64,000 nt of DNA from Haberlea rhodopensis (GCA_907163345.1 CAJQUN010000969.1:62001-126000), one strand, 5' to 3'. Positions 1 to 10,165 are shown, numbered from the stretch's first letter. Program-made: numbers and translations. The notes: generated by a model not told the origin, from the letters alone.

Positions 1-1
1 T

Positions 2-343
2 CTAAAGATCGAGCTGAATGAGCTGAAAATCTCCTATGATCAGCTCCATGAAGAAAACAAGAGAATTAGCACACAAAATGCTAAGCTTTCTCATATATTC
101 AAAACATGGACAAAATCCAGAACATCTTTGGAAGAATTACAAGAGGTTCAAAGAAACGTCGGTGACTTCACCGGCATAGGCTTTGACACCAAAGATGAGT
201 CTGAGCTGTTGCTGGTAAAGAACCAAGTCAAACAAATGACATTTGTTAAATCCAGCACAGTATATGAGACTGAAGCACCTAAGATTCAAACAGGAGTCTC
301 TTACGTGAATCAAAATCTGAGAAAAAGGAATTGGTTATGTTGA
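2..343 (+). pseudogene. gag: Copia-1 gag, C-terminal part, segment 1 (truncated by frameshift)
   Basis: Open from base 2 with no start codon in view. It begins with a Leu/Lys/Glu-rich heptad-like stretch (LKIELNELKISYDQL), probably coiled coil, and continues into a GDFTGIGFD motif that aligns with GDLTGIGYN in the Copia-H gag at about 55830. Gag forms the cytoplasmic virus-like particle. The frame ends at a TGA at 341-343 just inside the second copy of a 104-nt tandem duplication. The RNA-binding zinc knuckle must lie upstream, outside the window. Confidence 0.8.
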
Positions 344-443
344 CATTTGTTAAATCCAGCACAGTATATGAGACTGAAGCACCTAAGATTCAAACAGGAG
401 TCTCTTACGTGAATCAAAATCTGAGAAAAGGAATTGGTTATGT
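237..443 (+). repeat. 104-nt tandem duplication inside Copia-1 gag
   Basis: Positions 237-340 are repeated almost exactly at 341-443. Both start TGACATTTGTTAAATCC and end GGAATTGGTTATGT. Copy 1 has five A and copy 2 four A in the run before GGAATTGG. Neither 103 nor 104 is a multiple of three, so the duplication breaks the gag frame. Copia-H has a single copy of this region. Confidence 0.95.
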
Positions 444-723
444 TGACCAAGCCAATGAAAAGGCACTAGCAAGATTTGCGTCTGTCAGACCAAATCCAAA
501 GGTGCAAGATCGAAGGCAAGGAAGACAATACAATTACTATAATTCAAAACCGATTCAACGAAGATATAGACTACCTTATGAGAATCAAAGGTTCTCACAG
601 CGCACACATTATCACACACAACATCAAAACAGACCAGCACACAGCACACCTTACACACACAAGCCATTGAAGCTGATACAGGTGTGGGTTCCCAAAGGGC
701 TAATCCGTTCTGGACCCAAATAG
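331..723 (+). pseudogene. gag: Copia-1 gag, C-terminal part, segment 2
   Basis: This frame starts again with the duplicated peptide (TFVKSSTVYETEAPK) and runs to a TAG at 721-723. The tail is basic and rich in His, Gln and Tyr and ends VIQVWVPKGLI...GPK, nearly the same as the gag tail of Copia-H (VIQVWVPKGLILPGPK). This conserved tail marks the normal gag end, so the stop at 723 is likely genuine while the break at 343 is a mutation. The next bases, GATTGGGTACCAA, are also shared with Copia-H. Confidence 0.8.
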
Positions 724-755
724 GATTGGGTACCAACAATAATTATATTTGATGA

Positions 756-3700
756 CAGGTACCGAAGAAACTCGCATCAGACTGGTATTTGGACAGTGGG
801 TGTTCCCGTCACATGACTGGAAACATCGAGCTGCTGTCTGAAGTCACAGAATGTACTGGATCCAAGATCATCTGCGGAGATAACTCAAAGGGTAAGACCG
901 TGGGCAAGGGTAAGATTGTCCATGGTAACATTATTATCAATGATGTGCTGTTAGTTGAAAATCTGTGCTATAATCTGATCAGCATAAGCCAACTCTGTGA
1001 TAATGGTTATGCTGTAGAATTTCACAAACATACTTGCACTGTTAAATCATCAGACGGTATAACCGTGCTCGTAGGAATCAGGAATGGAAATACATATAAG
1101 ATTAACTGGAATCATGCTCAACCTGATAATCCTACTTGCTTCATCGCTAACAATGATAATAAACATTGGCTGTGGCATAAGCGTTTGAATCATATAAACT
1201 TTAAGACCATTTCCAGCCTGTGTAAACATGATTTAGTTATCGGTCTGCCCAAGATCGATTTTGCTAAGGATAAGATCTGCGAAGCTTGCCAAATGGGCAA
1301 ACAGATCAGATCATCCTTCAAAAACAAGAATGCCAAATCCTCATCCCGCTGTTTAGAATTATTGCATATGGACTTGTTTGGTCCTATACCAATAACAAGT
1401 TTAGGGGGAATGCGGTATACTCTTGTTGTTATTGATGATTACTCACGCTTTACATGGACTATATTTTTGAGCAGTAAAGATCAGACCGGTCCGAAGTTGA
1501 TCAAGCTGCTGAAACGCACTCAGAACGAGAAATCATCCAGCATAGACAGGATTCGTAGTGACAAAGGCACTGAGTTTTCAAATCAGAATCTTGAATCCTT
1601 TCTAGAAGATCATGGAATCAAGCATGAGTTTTCAGCCGCTCGAACTCCTCAACAGAATGGAGTTGCAGAACGAAGAAACAGAACGCTCAAGGAAGCAGCA
1701 AGAACAATGCTTGCTGATTCTGGAATCTCGCAAAAGTTCTGGGCAGAAGCTGTAAACACTGCTTGCTACACTCAAAATCGGTCTATGATCAACAAGAAGC
1801 TGAACCTTACCCCATATGAAATATGGACTGGTAACAGACCATCTATTTCTCACTTTCATATTTTTGGCTGCAAATGCTTCGTTCATAACAATGGTAAGAA
1901 TCATCTTACAGCATTTGAAGCTAAGTTAGATAATGGAATATTTTTAGGATATTCATCAACTAGCAAAGCCTATCGAATTTTTAATAATCGAACCTTAACT
2001 GTACAAGAATCTGTTCATGTAGTTTTTGATGAATCTTTATGTGTTGAGGGCAACAAAGAATCAATTCAAAATCAGATGGAAAATATCCATCTCGAAGCTA
2101 ACAGTGATGATGAGATTGTAGCTAACAGGTCAAGAGACAATCCACCAGAACCAGAAGTACAGTACAGACCGGATCAAGGCATTGAAGCTTCTTCAGATCG
2201 AGCTGATCCGGACGTTCTTCACTCAAATGTTAAAACAGATGCTGATCATGCTGCTACTACTCATCCGACCGGACCAGACAATCCAGAGTCAAGCTATCGA
2301 TGGACTAAGAAGCATCCACCAAATCTAGTGATTGGTAGTCCCTCTGCACCGATCAGAACCAGAGGACAGATGATGGATGAATTCACACATGCTGCTTTCA
2401 TCTCTACTCTGGAACCTAAGAAGATCGATGAAGCTCTAACTGATTTCAACTGGATTAAGGCCATGCAAGAAGAGCTAAATCAATTCGAACAAAATCAAGT
2501 TTGGAGTCTAACCCCCAGACCAAGCGATCTGCCTGTCATTGGAACCAGATGGGTTTTCAGAAATAAGCTGGACGCAGATGGAACTGTGGTTAGAAACAAA
2601 GCCAGACTGGTGGCACAAGGATTCAGACAAGAAGAAGGAATCGACTTCGATGAATCATTTGCACCAGTCGCCAGACTTGAAGCCATCCGAATCTTTCTTG
2701 CATATGCTGCCTTTAAAGACTTCAAAGTATATCAGATGGACGTTAAGAGCGCTTTTCTTAATGGAAAGCTTCAGGAAGAAGTCTACATTGAGCAACCACC
2801 AGGATTTCAGGACCATTTGCATCCCAATCATGTGTATCTACTGAATAAAGCAGTGTATGGTCTGAAACAAGCTCCAAGAGCCTGGTATGACACTCTATCT
2901 CAATTTTTGCTGAACCATGATTTTCAGATCGGCTCAGTAGATAAAACTCTCTTTAAATTTATTAAGGGGGAACATACCCTATTAGTTCAGATTTACGTTG
3001 ATGACATAATCTTTGGGTCAACTAACCCCAAATTGTGCGAGAAATTTTCTAAGTTAATGCAGGGACAGTTTGAGATGAGCATGATGGGAGAACTTTCATT
3101 CTTTTTGGGTCTCCAAGTAAAACAGCTCAACAATGGTATTTTCATCAATCAGACCAAGTATACCAAAGAGCTCCTCAAGAGATTTGGAATGGAAACATGC
3201 TCAACTGCATCAACTCCTATGAGTCCAACAATCAAGTTAGACAAAGATGAAGGGGGAACGGCCGTTGAAGTAACCATGTATAGAGGACTAATCGGATCGC
3301 TATTGTATCTTACAGCGAGCCGGCCTGATATTATGTTCTCAGTCTGTATGTGCGCCAGATTTCAGTCAGAACCAAAGCAATCACATTTTATTGCTGCCAA
3401 GCGTATTCTGAAATACTTAAAAGGATCTCAGAACGTTGGTCTTTGGTACTCCAAAGATTCAAACTTCAGCTTGATCGGATATTCCGACGCAGACTACGCT
3501 GGGTGTAAGATTGATCGTAAAAGCACCAGTGGAACATGTCAATTTCTAGGTGAAAGATTGATCTCTTGGTTCAGTAAAAAGCAGACATCGATTGCCACAT
3601 CTACAGCTGAAGCAGAGTATCTAGCCGCTGGAAGCTGTTGCGCTCAGATGCTCTGGATTCAACACCAGCTCAAAGACTATGGCATCCAAGCTGTTGACTC

Positions 3701-3938
3701 TCCGATATTTTGCGACAACACAAGTGCAATCGCTATAACGTATAATCCAGTTTTGCACTCTCGAACAAAGCACATTGATATACGCCATCATTTTATTCGA
3801 GATCATGTTGGCAAAAAGGAAATTCGGATCGAGCACATCTCAACAGAGCAGCAAGCAGCAGACATCTTCACCAAACCGCTCCCAGAGGCTAAGTTTAATT
3901 ATTTTCGTCAACTTCTTGGTTTAATTGACTTATCTTAA
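756..3938 (+). CDS. pol: Copia-1 pol: protease, integrase, reverse transcriptase, RNase H
   Basis: Open for about 1060 codons with no internal stop, following a TGA at 753-755. No ATG lies near the beginning, so it is presumably expressed with gag or by recoding or splicing. Counting from the codon at 789: protease active site LDSGCS (residues 1-6); integrase zinc-binding H and C residues (WHKRLNH near 128, CEACQMGK near 163); integrase catalytic D, D, E in HMDLFGP (about 192), RSDKGTEF (about 256) and NGVAERRN (about 290); RT with QMDVKSAFLNG (about 648) and YVDD (about 735); RNase H with SDADYAGC (about 899), STAEAEYLA and CDNTSAI. Order and length are normal for Ty1/copia, and every motif checked is intact. 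It is the only full-length pol in the window. Confidence 0.95.
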   Translation, partial: QVPKKLASDWYLDSGCSRHMTGNIELLSEVTECTGSKIICGDNSKGKTVGKGKIVHGNIIINDVLLVENLCYNLISISQLCDNGYAVEFHKHTCTVKSSDGITVLVGIRNGNTYKINWNHAQPDNPTCFIANNDNKHWLWHKRLNHINFKTISSLCKHDLVIGLPKIDFAKDKICEACQMGKQIRSSFKNKNAKSSSRCLELLHMDLFGPIPITSLGGMRYTLVVIDDYSRFTWTIFLSSKDQTGPKLIKLLKRTQNEKSSSIDRIRSDKGTEFSNQNLESFLEDHGIKHEFSAARTPQQNGVAERRNRTLKEAARTMLADSGISQKFWAEAVNTACYTQNRSMINKKLNLTPYEIWTGNRPSISHFHIFGCKCFVHNNGKNHLTAFEAKLDNGIFLGYSSTSKAYRIFNNRTLTVQESVHVVFDESLCVEGNKESIQNQMENIHLEANSDDEIVANRSRDNPPEPEVQYRPDQGIEASSDRADPDVLHSNVKTDADHAATTHPTGPDNPESSYRWTKKHPPNLVIGSPSAPIRTRGQMMDEFTHAAFISTLEPKKIDEALTDFNWIKAMQEELNQFEQNQVWSLTPRPSDLPVIGTRWVFRNKLDADGTVVRNKARLVAQGFRQEEGIDFDESFAPVARLEAIRIFLAYAAFKDFKVYQMDVKSAFLNGKLQEEVYIEQPPGFQDHLHPNHVYLLNKAVYGLKQAPRAWYDTLSQFLLNHDFQIGSVDKTLFKFIKGEHTLLVQIYVDDIIFGSTNPKLCEKFSKLMQGQFEMSMMGELSFFLGLQVKQLNNGIFINQTKYTKELLKRFGMETCSTASTPMSPTIKLDKDEGGTAVEVTMYRGLIGSLLYLTASRPDIMFSVCMCARFQSEPKQSHFIAAKRILKYLKGSQNVGLWYSKDSNFSLIGYSDADYAGCKIDRKSTSGTCQFLGERLISWFSKKQTSIATSTAEAEYLAAGSCCAQMLWIQHQLKDYGIQAVDSPIFCDNTSAIAITYNPVLHSRTKHIDIRHHFIRDHVGKKEIRIEHISTEQQAADIFTKPLPEAKFNYFRQLLGLIDLS

Positions 3939-4321
3939 TAGTTAGATGTTCTCTTTCTTTCGCACTTAAAGATTTTTGTTGCCACAGATCGATAATACAA
4001 TGTTCAGAAAGACACAGACCGGTCCGAACTTTCAGACCAATCTCTGTCAATCTGATGTTATCCCATGATCTGTTTGGTCAATACATCTTTTGTACCAAAA
4101 CAGCCCGGACTGATCGAATTTTAACCGCCTTAACTATCTATTATCCTGACCGTCTATTTTTGAAGTTATTTTCATCAGTCATCGAGATAAAGACACGTGT
4201 CTTCTCTCTCCTATTTAGCAGGCTGAACATTTCATCTTATTTCACTTTTTACAATTTACCGCTATCTGTTTTCTTATTCTCTCACTCTCCCAAATCTTCG
4301 CACTCGTTTATCTTCACTCCA
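3939..4321 (+). other. Copia-1 spacer between pol and env-like ORF
   Basis: About 380 bases between the pol stop and the ATG of the env-like ORF, with no recognised coding domain. It contains CCGGTCCG at about 4019 and a pyrimidine-rich stretch before the ATG at 4322. It could be a leader or splice region for a subgenomic env-like mRNA, but nothing here proves that. The corresponding Copia-H spacer (59598-60149) is also pyrimidine-rich before its ATG. Confidence 0.5.
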
Positions 4322-5104
4322 ATGGCTACCATTACTCACAACTCTCTCTCCGTTGAGTTCAATGATATTTACAGGGCAGTAGATGCAGAGATGGTGTCCA
4401 TCTTCCAAGCTTTGGAATCATCTGGTCTGAGAAACTTTCTGGAGTGCGGCACAGTTGTTTATGAATCAGAAATCCGCGAACTATTCGCCAATGCCGTCTC
4501 CCAGAAGACATCCATATCCACTACTGTCAAGGGCAAATCATTTGAGATCTCGCCGATGACGCTGGCCAAAACCTTTGGCCTCCCCAATTCCGGACTGACG
4601 GAATTTGGACAGATTCCTCAAGCGTCACTCTCAGATCTTCAAGGGAAGATATCTATTTTTGGCCACCGCCTGCAACCATCGTTTAAGAAGAAGGAAATGC
4701 TCTTTCATTTCCAGGTGCTGTGTGAAATCGTTGGCAAACCTCTGTTGGGCAAAGCAGGAAGTTTTGACGCTGTAACCGCAGAGAAGTTCAGGGCTATGGT
4801 GGCTATAATATCCGGACAGAAGATGAACTGGTCCGTGATTCTGTTTGGAGTTCTGATGGAAACGGTGATTGCATCTAAGCAGGCCATATGCTTTCCTGTT
4901 CCTCTCAGCAAGCTACTGGAGTCCTTAGACATCGAGCTGGGAAAGCATTCCGCTCTCAGTCCTTTCAAGATTCTCAACTCTAAAGGGCTCGCACTGCTGA
5001 AGTCCAAGAGTGCTCCGCCTACTCCTGCACTCTGGCTGCAGTCAAGATTGAGAAGGGCGAAGAACAAGCTGTTGCGCGCAAACCTCGCGTCAAGCGCAAA
5101 CTAA
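4322..5104 (+). pseudogene. Copia-1 env-like ORF, segment 1
   Basis: Begins MATITHNSLSVEF at the ATG at 4322 and has an LRNFLECGTVVYESEIRELF block and a KSFEISPMTLAKTFGLPNSG block, both with counterparts in the broken Copia-H copy at 60150-60718. The position after pol matches the env-like ORF of Sireviruses; the family function is unproven. I see no obvious signal peptide or membrane segment, so 'env-like' is positional only. It resembles a domain repeatedly found in plant retroelement ORFs ('putative plant transposon protein'). The sensible reading moves to another frame before the stop at 5104, so this segment is frameshifted. Confidence 0.7.
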
Positions 5105-5405
5105 CCATCCAGACTGATTCGGAAGAAACTCAGTTTGCTCCATCGCCACCAACCAAGCCACTTCCAAAGAAGCCCAGAACCCAGATTACCAAACCAATCA
5201 AAACTCTACCCCTACCCATTTTGCCACCAACTAAAGTCACCCCTGCACCCCAATCTTCAAAACAAATTTCAACCACTTCAACCCCTGCACCCCAAGTCAC
5301 TATCCGAGTCCCCTCTACCATTCCCGTGGTGAAAGGGATTGTTATCACTGAATTGGGCGACTATACCCAATCAGGGGCCAAGTCCCTTCCTCCACCGGCA
5401 AGGGA
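5041..5405 (+). pseudogene. Copia-1 env-like ORF, segment 2 (basic, Pro-rich linker)
   Basis: The first reading frame from about 5041 gives a Lys/Arg-rich stretch (ARKPRVKRKL) followed by a Pro/Lys/Thr-rich linker (LPPTKVTPAP). It is compositionally continuous with segments 1 and 3 but lies in a different frame from each. The transition from segment 1 is somewhere in 4985-5045 and that into segment 3 at about 5345-5405. The basic cluster looks like a nuclear-localisation or nucleic-acid-binding patch, which would be odd for a true envelope; this is inference from composition alone. Confidence 0.6.
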
Positions 5406-6767
5406 AAAGCCATTCTCTCCGAACCAATCTCCGCAGCGCAGACAGCCATCGACATTGCTATGGAGGATGTTGATGAGAAGGTGAAGGCACTCATTGTGGT
5501 TTTTGATGAGTACGTCGAGTACCGGACTGTCAACCACATTGAGATGTTCTTTGGAAAGCTGAACAGACTGAAGAAGATGGAAGAGGAAGTTCTCAAAGGA
5601 ACAGAGACCAATGATGTTTGGATTGTCGTGCAGCGCAAAGACCTATTTACAGCAAATCAAAGATTCAGTCTGGCCACTCTGCTCCTAGCTGCTAAGAAAG
5701 AGAACTTTGATCCGATTGCTCCAACTGCCAGAGATGATGGGGCCGTTATTGCTCAATTAGAGATGGATGTTCATGCTCTTCACTTAGCTGTCCGTTTTCA
5801 ACGACAGAAGCTCAGTGTATCCACTCCCACAACCAGCCCGGATCATCCATCTGCAAGCAAGACTCTGGCAGAACCTTTCGTTGAGGTTATTCATTCTGAT
5901 GCAGCAGAACAGATAGCCGAACCAGCAGCGGATCAGCCTGCAGAGCAAATACCAGACCAGACAGCGGAGCAGCCATTGCCTAATGCTCCGTCTGCGACAG
6001 ATGATGAACCATTGAATGTCTTGTTGGACTCTCCAACAACATCTATTCCTCTGGGGTCATCAGTCTCCCTCGTTCAAATCAGTCCAACAGAAGACCTTGC
6101 AACAGTTGGCGCTCCAGAATTCGTCGACCCGGATCTGGTGGTGTCCACCGTTGTTGCAGCTCTCCAGATTGAGGAGCCCTCCAGACCAAGCACTCCTCCA
6201 ATCCACTTAGATGAAGATATGGCTTTCATTCAAACATTTTCTTCGGATCTGGTCACCTTGATCAGGTCCAAAAGTCACCAAGTTGCTGTATCTTCCCTTG
6301 TCCCGTTTGCTGAAGACGATGAACAGGCCTTGTCCTCATCAGATCGCTCTCCCAGCCGACTATCTGATGCACCTCCATCTCTGGCAAGGACCCTTCAGCA
6401 CTTATCTGACAATTGTCTTTCTCTCTCTCAGCGTGTTCTAGAGGTTCATCAAGGCCAGCGGGTTACATCTCTGGACTTTGATTCATTTAAGGAGAAGATG
6501 ACAGCCAGTATCGGCAGCCTTCAGCGAGGCATAAATGATCTGTTTTCTCAGCAAGCCACTTATAAGAACAGCCTGAGAAAAGAGCAGATCGAGCTGGCCA
6601 CTGAAGTCAGAGCATCTGTTGCCAATTCCCTCCGCGCTCAAGACGTTTGTCTTGACGCTATCAGCGCGCAGCTCGCACAAGTTGTTGATTTTCTTCAAGA
6701 GATTGCTGCTGACAAAAAGGGGGAAAAGAAGAAAGACTTCAAGCCGCCTCCAACTTCAAGAAGATAG
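5403..6767 (+). pseudogene. Copia-1 env-like ORF, segment 3 (C-terminal)
   Basis: About 455 open codons to the TAG at 6765-6767. An ATG occurs at 5460, but the frame is open and sensible from about 5403 (GKAILSEPISAAQTAID), so 5460 is probably internal. It contains a helical region (DEYVEYRTVNHIEMFFGKL), a long acidic, Pro/Ser/Ala-rich low-complexity middle (about 5830-6380) and a C-terminal part with heptad-like Leu/Gln spacing (about 6400-6700) that could be coiled coil, ending in a Lys-rich tail. No transmembrane stretch is apparent. Confidence 0.65.
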
Positions 6768-7016
6768 CAGTCTCGTTGATTAAATTTTTAGACTGACTGT
6801 ATGCGGGATTTTTTTATCAATAAAAATCCTTCTTTATTAAGTCCTTGTTCATTTATTTTGAACTTTAATAAGGCTTAATCGATCCAACTTAATAATGTTC
6901 ATTTATTTTGAACAAAAAGAAAGTAATCGATCCGAAAGTTTTCGCTTCAGAGTTCTTATCAGACTGGTTAAAAAGACTTAGAAGCTAGGTTTTGTCATCA
7001 TCAAAAAGGGGGAATT
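6768..7016 (+). other. Copia-1 region before the 3' LTR, with polypurine tract
   Basis: AT-rich non-coding. A 16-base word, TTCATTTATTTTGAAC, occurs at 6848-6863 and again at 6898-6913 with similar flanks (AATCGATCC), giving a 50-bp direct duplication. The plus-strand primer tract AAAAAGGGGGAA lies at 7003-7014 directly before the LTR start. Confidence 0.8.
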
Positions 7017-7050
7017 TGTTAGTTCCAGATCTTATCGATGAGATTTTAAA

Positions 7051-7262
7051 GATGACAAAACATATCAGACCGGATCGAGTGAAATCAGACTGACCAGAAC
7101 GATCGCCCAAAACAGATCAAGCTGATAAGATGACAAAGCATATCAGACCGGATCGAGGGTAATCAGACTGACCAGATCAATAGCTCAAAATAGAACAAGC
7201 TGGTAAGGCATATTATATATCAGACCGGATCGATGGATTTCAGACTGACTAGATCGATGCTT
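7051..7262 (+). repeat. Three tandem 78-bp repeats in Copia-1 LTR U3
   Basis: ATATCAGACCGGATCGA recurs near 7062, 7140 and 7217 (spacing 78 and 77), each followed about 15 bases later by CAGACTGAC. The CCGG core agrees with the CCGG-type motifs reported in Sirevirus LTRs. The position upstream of the TATA box makes enhancer-like repeats plausible. Confidence 0.85.
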
Positions 7263-7561
7263 CAGATCGATCTCAATCTTTATCAGATCAGAGCAGTCAA
7301 GGATACATAAAGAATGGCTCCTCAGTCCGAATCATTAACGGTTATTTATTGTAGCATTTAATGTTGTAATTAATGCTACAAAGGACCAAAGACTGAAGAT
7401 TGCCATAAAAGGTAAGAAGACAAAGAAGAGCTTACCTGACAGTCGCCGAAAGTATGAACCAGAACGGCAAGTATCATGAAGAAGAAGACTGAAGCCTACT
7501 CAGAGTTTAAGCAGAGTCAAAGTTGCACTTTAAGGGAAATAATGTCGTTGGTACATACAAC

Positions 7562-7569
7562 TATAAAAG
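7562..7569 (+). promoter_or_regulatory. TATA box of Copia-1 LTR
   Basis: TATAAAAG within an otherwise unremarkable stretch, about 545 bases into the LTR and downstream of the 78-bp repeats. It is the best match to a plant TATA box in this LTR. Confidence 0.6.
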
Positions 7570-8195
7570 GATGCAACAAAAGGAATATAATGACTCTTGC
7601 TGATCAATTGAAAAACACACAAGAAAGCAAAAACAACCCAAGCTTACAAGCTCAGAAGCTCTCGAGCTGAAATCATTCTTAAGCACGTTTACTTTGCAAC
7701 ATTTGATCATTTAGGATCACTGTGCGCATCTTGTGTTTTCTGTGTTGAAAAATAGAAGTGAGAAACATATTGTAACTGTCAGACAAAGTGTGTCTGAGCA
7801 GATCGAGTGACTAGGAGTTTCAGATTGGTAGTGAGGTAAATCCAGTCTGAATCGGGTTTGTACAACAGGATTGTATAAATCAAAGTCTTCTAGTATAAAC
7901 CTTCCTTAATTGGAAGAAGGGGAGACGTAGAAGGATTACACCACCTTCGAACTTCCAGAAACATATCCTGTGTATCTTATTTCTGCACTTGTTCTTTCAT
8001 ACTAGCCATCGAGCCGTTCTTACATATACAAGAACAGACCGTTCCGCACTTATACTTTCAGTGGTCTGTTCTGTACAAGAACTGAGTAAGAAACAAATTT
8101 CTTTCACTAATCCGAAAGAAATCACAAAGGATTAATTTTTAGAAGGAGTGTTCATTCACCCCCCCTCTAAACACTCCGAACCGTGCATCAATTCA

Positions 8196-8989
8196 CATTT
8201 TTTTCTATCGGTGCATGTGATTTCACATGCACTGGTAGACCATTAGTTGTATTTATCAGCATATGATGCTTGAATAAATCTTTTATAATGATTTTATTTG
8301 ATATGTACTAACGATGAATGTAAATACACAAGCATTAATTCACAGTTGGTTTCTATTGGTGCATGTGTATAATACGTGCACCGATATAAAACAGTTGCAT
8401 TTATCCAACATGTAATAGTTGACATTTGTTTCTATCGGTGCATGTGATATACATGCACCGATAGTTCATTAATTGCATTTATCCAACTTGCGAGGCTTGA
8501 ATATATATTTTATAATGATTTTATTTGATATGTACTAACAATGCATGTAAATACACAAGCATTAATTCACATTTTATTTTTTTATCGGTGCATGTATTTA
8601 CATGCACCGATAAAAAACACAGTTGCATTTATCCAACATGTACAAGTTGAATCTATCGGTGCATGAACAAATTGAGACAATTTGTATTTGTCTTCGGTGT
8701 ACTCACTCCTTATGCTAAAGCATCCTCACTCAGATGGTGCATATTAATTACATGTATTAACACCGCATTAACATGCTCTGACAGACTATCTACATGCACC
8801 GATGAACTCAATTTATTAAATTCATTGTTTTAGTTTTTTAACTAACATTAAATTTTCTCTCGGTTACACCTCCATCATCACCAATCTCAGAAGAAATTAC
8901 AAAGAAATGGAATAAACAAACCACATATCGGGCCAACCTACAGGCAGTTATAACAGAGATAAAGACAACTTGAACTCAGTCAAGTTCAC
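8196..8989. repeat. Hairpin-rich non-coding flank of the Ulp1-like gene
   Basis: No coding signal. At least five inverted repeats built on GGTGCATGT/ACATGCACC occur at about 8213, 8360, 8437, 8583 and 8661, with 3- to 5-nt loops, alternating with a shared linker (TTGCATTTATCCAACATG). It could be the promoter region of the Ulp1-like gene or an upstream intron. Confidence 0.75.
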
Positions 8990-9574
8990 ATCACAGTGCT
9001 AATGAAGACACCGTTCTGGCCTTTACTGAACTCCATTTTTTCCAACATAATTGTCCTCGATCATTGCAAAAAGCGTGACATGTTGGTAAAAGACATCATT
9101 GGCTGCTTCAACAGAAAATCTCAAGATTTCACATTCGGAGAATATACAATGAAAATCAGGACAAATGACGTGCGTATACTCTTTGGAATAAGAGATGGTA
9201 AATAAGACATTGATATGAAGCTTCAGGATTACAAACGTACGGAATTCCTATATAGGTGCTTTCCAGAAAAGAAAGGAGATAAAAAGGACATAAGGATGAG
9301 CAAGAGTTTAATCTACAAAAAATTGAAAATAAAGGCACAAAGCAACATTGATACTGATGTCAATGACGTTGCTTGTTTGGTGACTCTATACATTCTTGCA
9401 GCCTTTTTCATATCAACAAAATCATCGAACATTCCATGGGCGTACACATCGGTTGTTGAGGACCTGGACATGATTTGCAGCTATGATTGGTCCAAACACA
9501 TATTGAATACATTGCTCAACATCCTGATGCAGCCTGACTCTGAAAAACACTCCGGTTGTGTTCTATTACTACCT
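8990..9574 (+). pseudogene. Ulp1-like gene exon 1 (N-terminal DUF1985-like domain)
   Basis: Reads KTPFWPLLNSIFSN, then NDVRILFGIRDG, and after an in-frame TAA (9203-9205) continues in the same frame to VNDVACLVTLYILAAFF, DMICSYDWSKHIL and SGCVLLLP. The pattern of a DV.ILFGI..G block followed by a YDW.K.I block and a GC.LLLP end is what I recall for the N-terminal domain of plant Ulp1-like transposon proteins. Donor CCT|GTAAGA at 9574/9575. Confidence 0.65.
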
Positions 9575-9657
9575 GTAAGAAGCCTTTATAATGAATCTTT
9601 AAACAACAATTATTTCTTCATGTTTTTATAATAACATCGATTCTATATACTTTGCAG

Positions 9658-9792
9658 TATTGGTTATGTGAGAGGACAGAGCTCATAAATCCAGTCCAGC
9701 CCAACCTTATCCCAAGGTTCCTTAAGTGGAATCTTGAGGATTTTTACAAAAGGATTCAAAACATTGGCATCAAAGAGCTCACCCGTGATTAT
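9658..9792 (+). pseudogene. Ulp1-like gene exon 2
   Basis: 135 nt, 45 codons, phase 0 at both ends. Acceptor TTTGCAG at 9651-9657, donor GTAAGT at 9793. Begins YWLCERTELINP, ends KELTRDY. No stop. Intron 1 is 83 bp and intron 2 is 829 bp, filled by a minisatellite and hairpins. Confidence 0.7.
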
Positions 9793-9824
9793 GTAAGTTT
9801 CTTGTACATTCAATTTAACTATGT

Positions 9825-10165
9825 TGGTGCATGCATGCAATTTAACTTGTGCTGGTGCATGCAATTTAAGTAGACTGGTGCATGCAATTTAAGTAGACTG
9901 GTGCATGCAATTTAACTTATGCTGGTGCATGCAATTTAACTATGCTGGTTCATGCAATTTAAGTAGACTGGTGCATGCAATTTATCTATGCTGGTGCTGT
10001 GGTGCATGCAATTTAACTACACTGGTGCATGCAATTTAACTTATGTTGGTGCATGCAATTTAACTTGTGCTGGTGCATGCAATTTAACTTGTGCTGGTGC
10101 ATGTAATTTAACTATACTGGTGTATGCAATTTAACTATACTGGAGTATGCAATTAAAGTAGACTG
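9825..10165 (+). repeat. Minisatellite in intron 2: GGTGCATGCAATTTAA units
   Basis: About 12 head-to-tail units of roughly 24-29 bp, each GGTGCATGCAATTTAA followed by a short variable linker (CTTGTGCT, GTAGACT, CTATGCT). The unit start GGTGCATG is the same word as the arm of the dispersed MULE hairpins, so the array may have arisen from one hairpin arm. Confidence 0.9.

Larger units (their letters stand above)
1..8195 (+). mobile_element. Copia-1: Ty1/copia (Sirevirus-type) retrotransposon, left end outside window
   Basis: The order is gag, protease, integrase, RT, RNase H, then an extra env-like ORF, a polypurine tract and a 3' LTR. The copia order (integrase before RT) plus an ORF after pol is the Sirevirus layout. 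The 5' LTR, primer site and gag start lie left of the window. The 3' LTR starts TGTTAG at 7017. Its right end is uncertain: the expected CTAACA terminus is absent and MULE-type hairpin sequence begins at about 8196. Pol is open; gag and the env-like ORF are broken. Confidence 0.9.
7017..8195 (+). repeat. Copia-1 3' LTR
   Basis: Starts TGTTAGTTCC right after the polypurine tract. It contains three 78-bp repeats (7051-7262), a TATA box at 7562 and, near the right end, the C-run followed by TCTAAACACT (8159-8175) that also ends the Copia-H LTR. The right boundary is approximate: Copia-H ends CTAACA, but here the sequence passes from CCGAACCG at about 8194 into MULE-type sequence. Confidence 0.75.

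Noticed and set aside
128..343. Independent 71-codon gene at the left edge
   Set aside because: The frame is open from base 2 and matches gag of the copia family; the start is internal and the end is caused by the tandem duplication.
4322..6767. Copia-1 third ORF as a genuine viral envelope gene
   Set aside because: No signal peptide, fusion motif or membrane segment is visible; only its position suggests env, so it is annotated as env-like.
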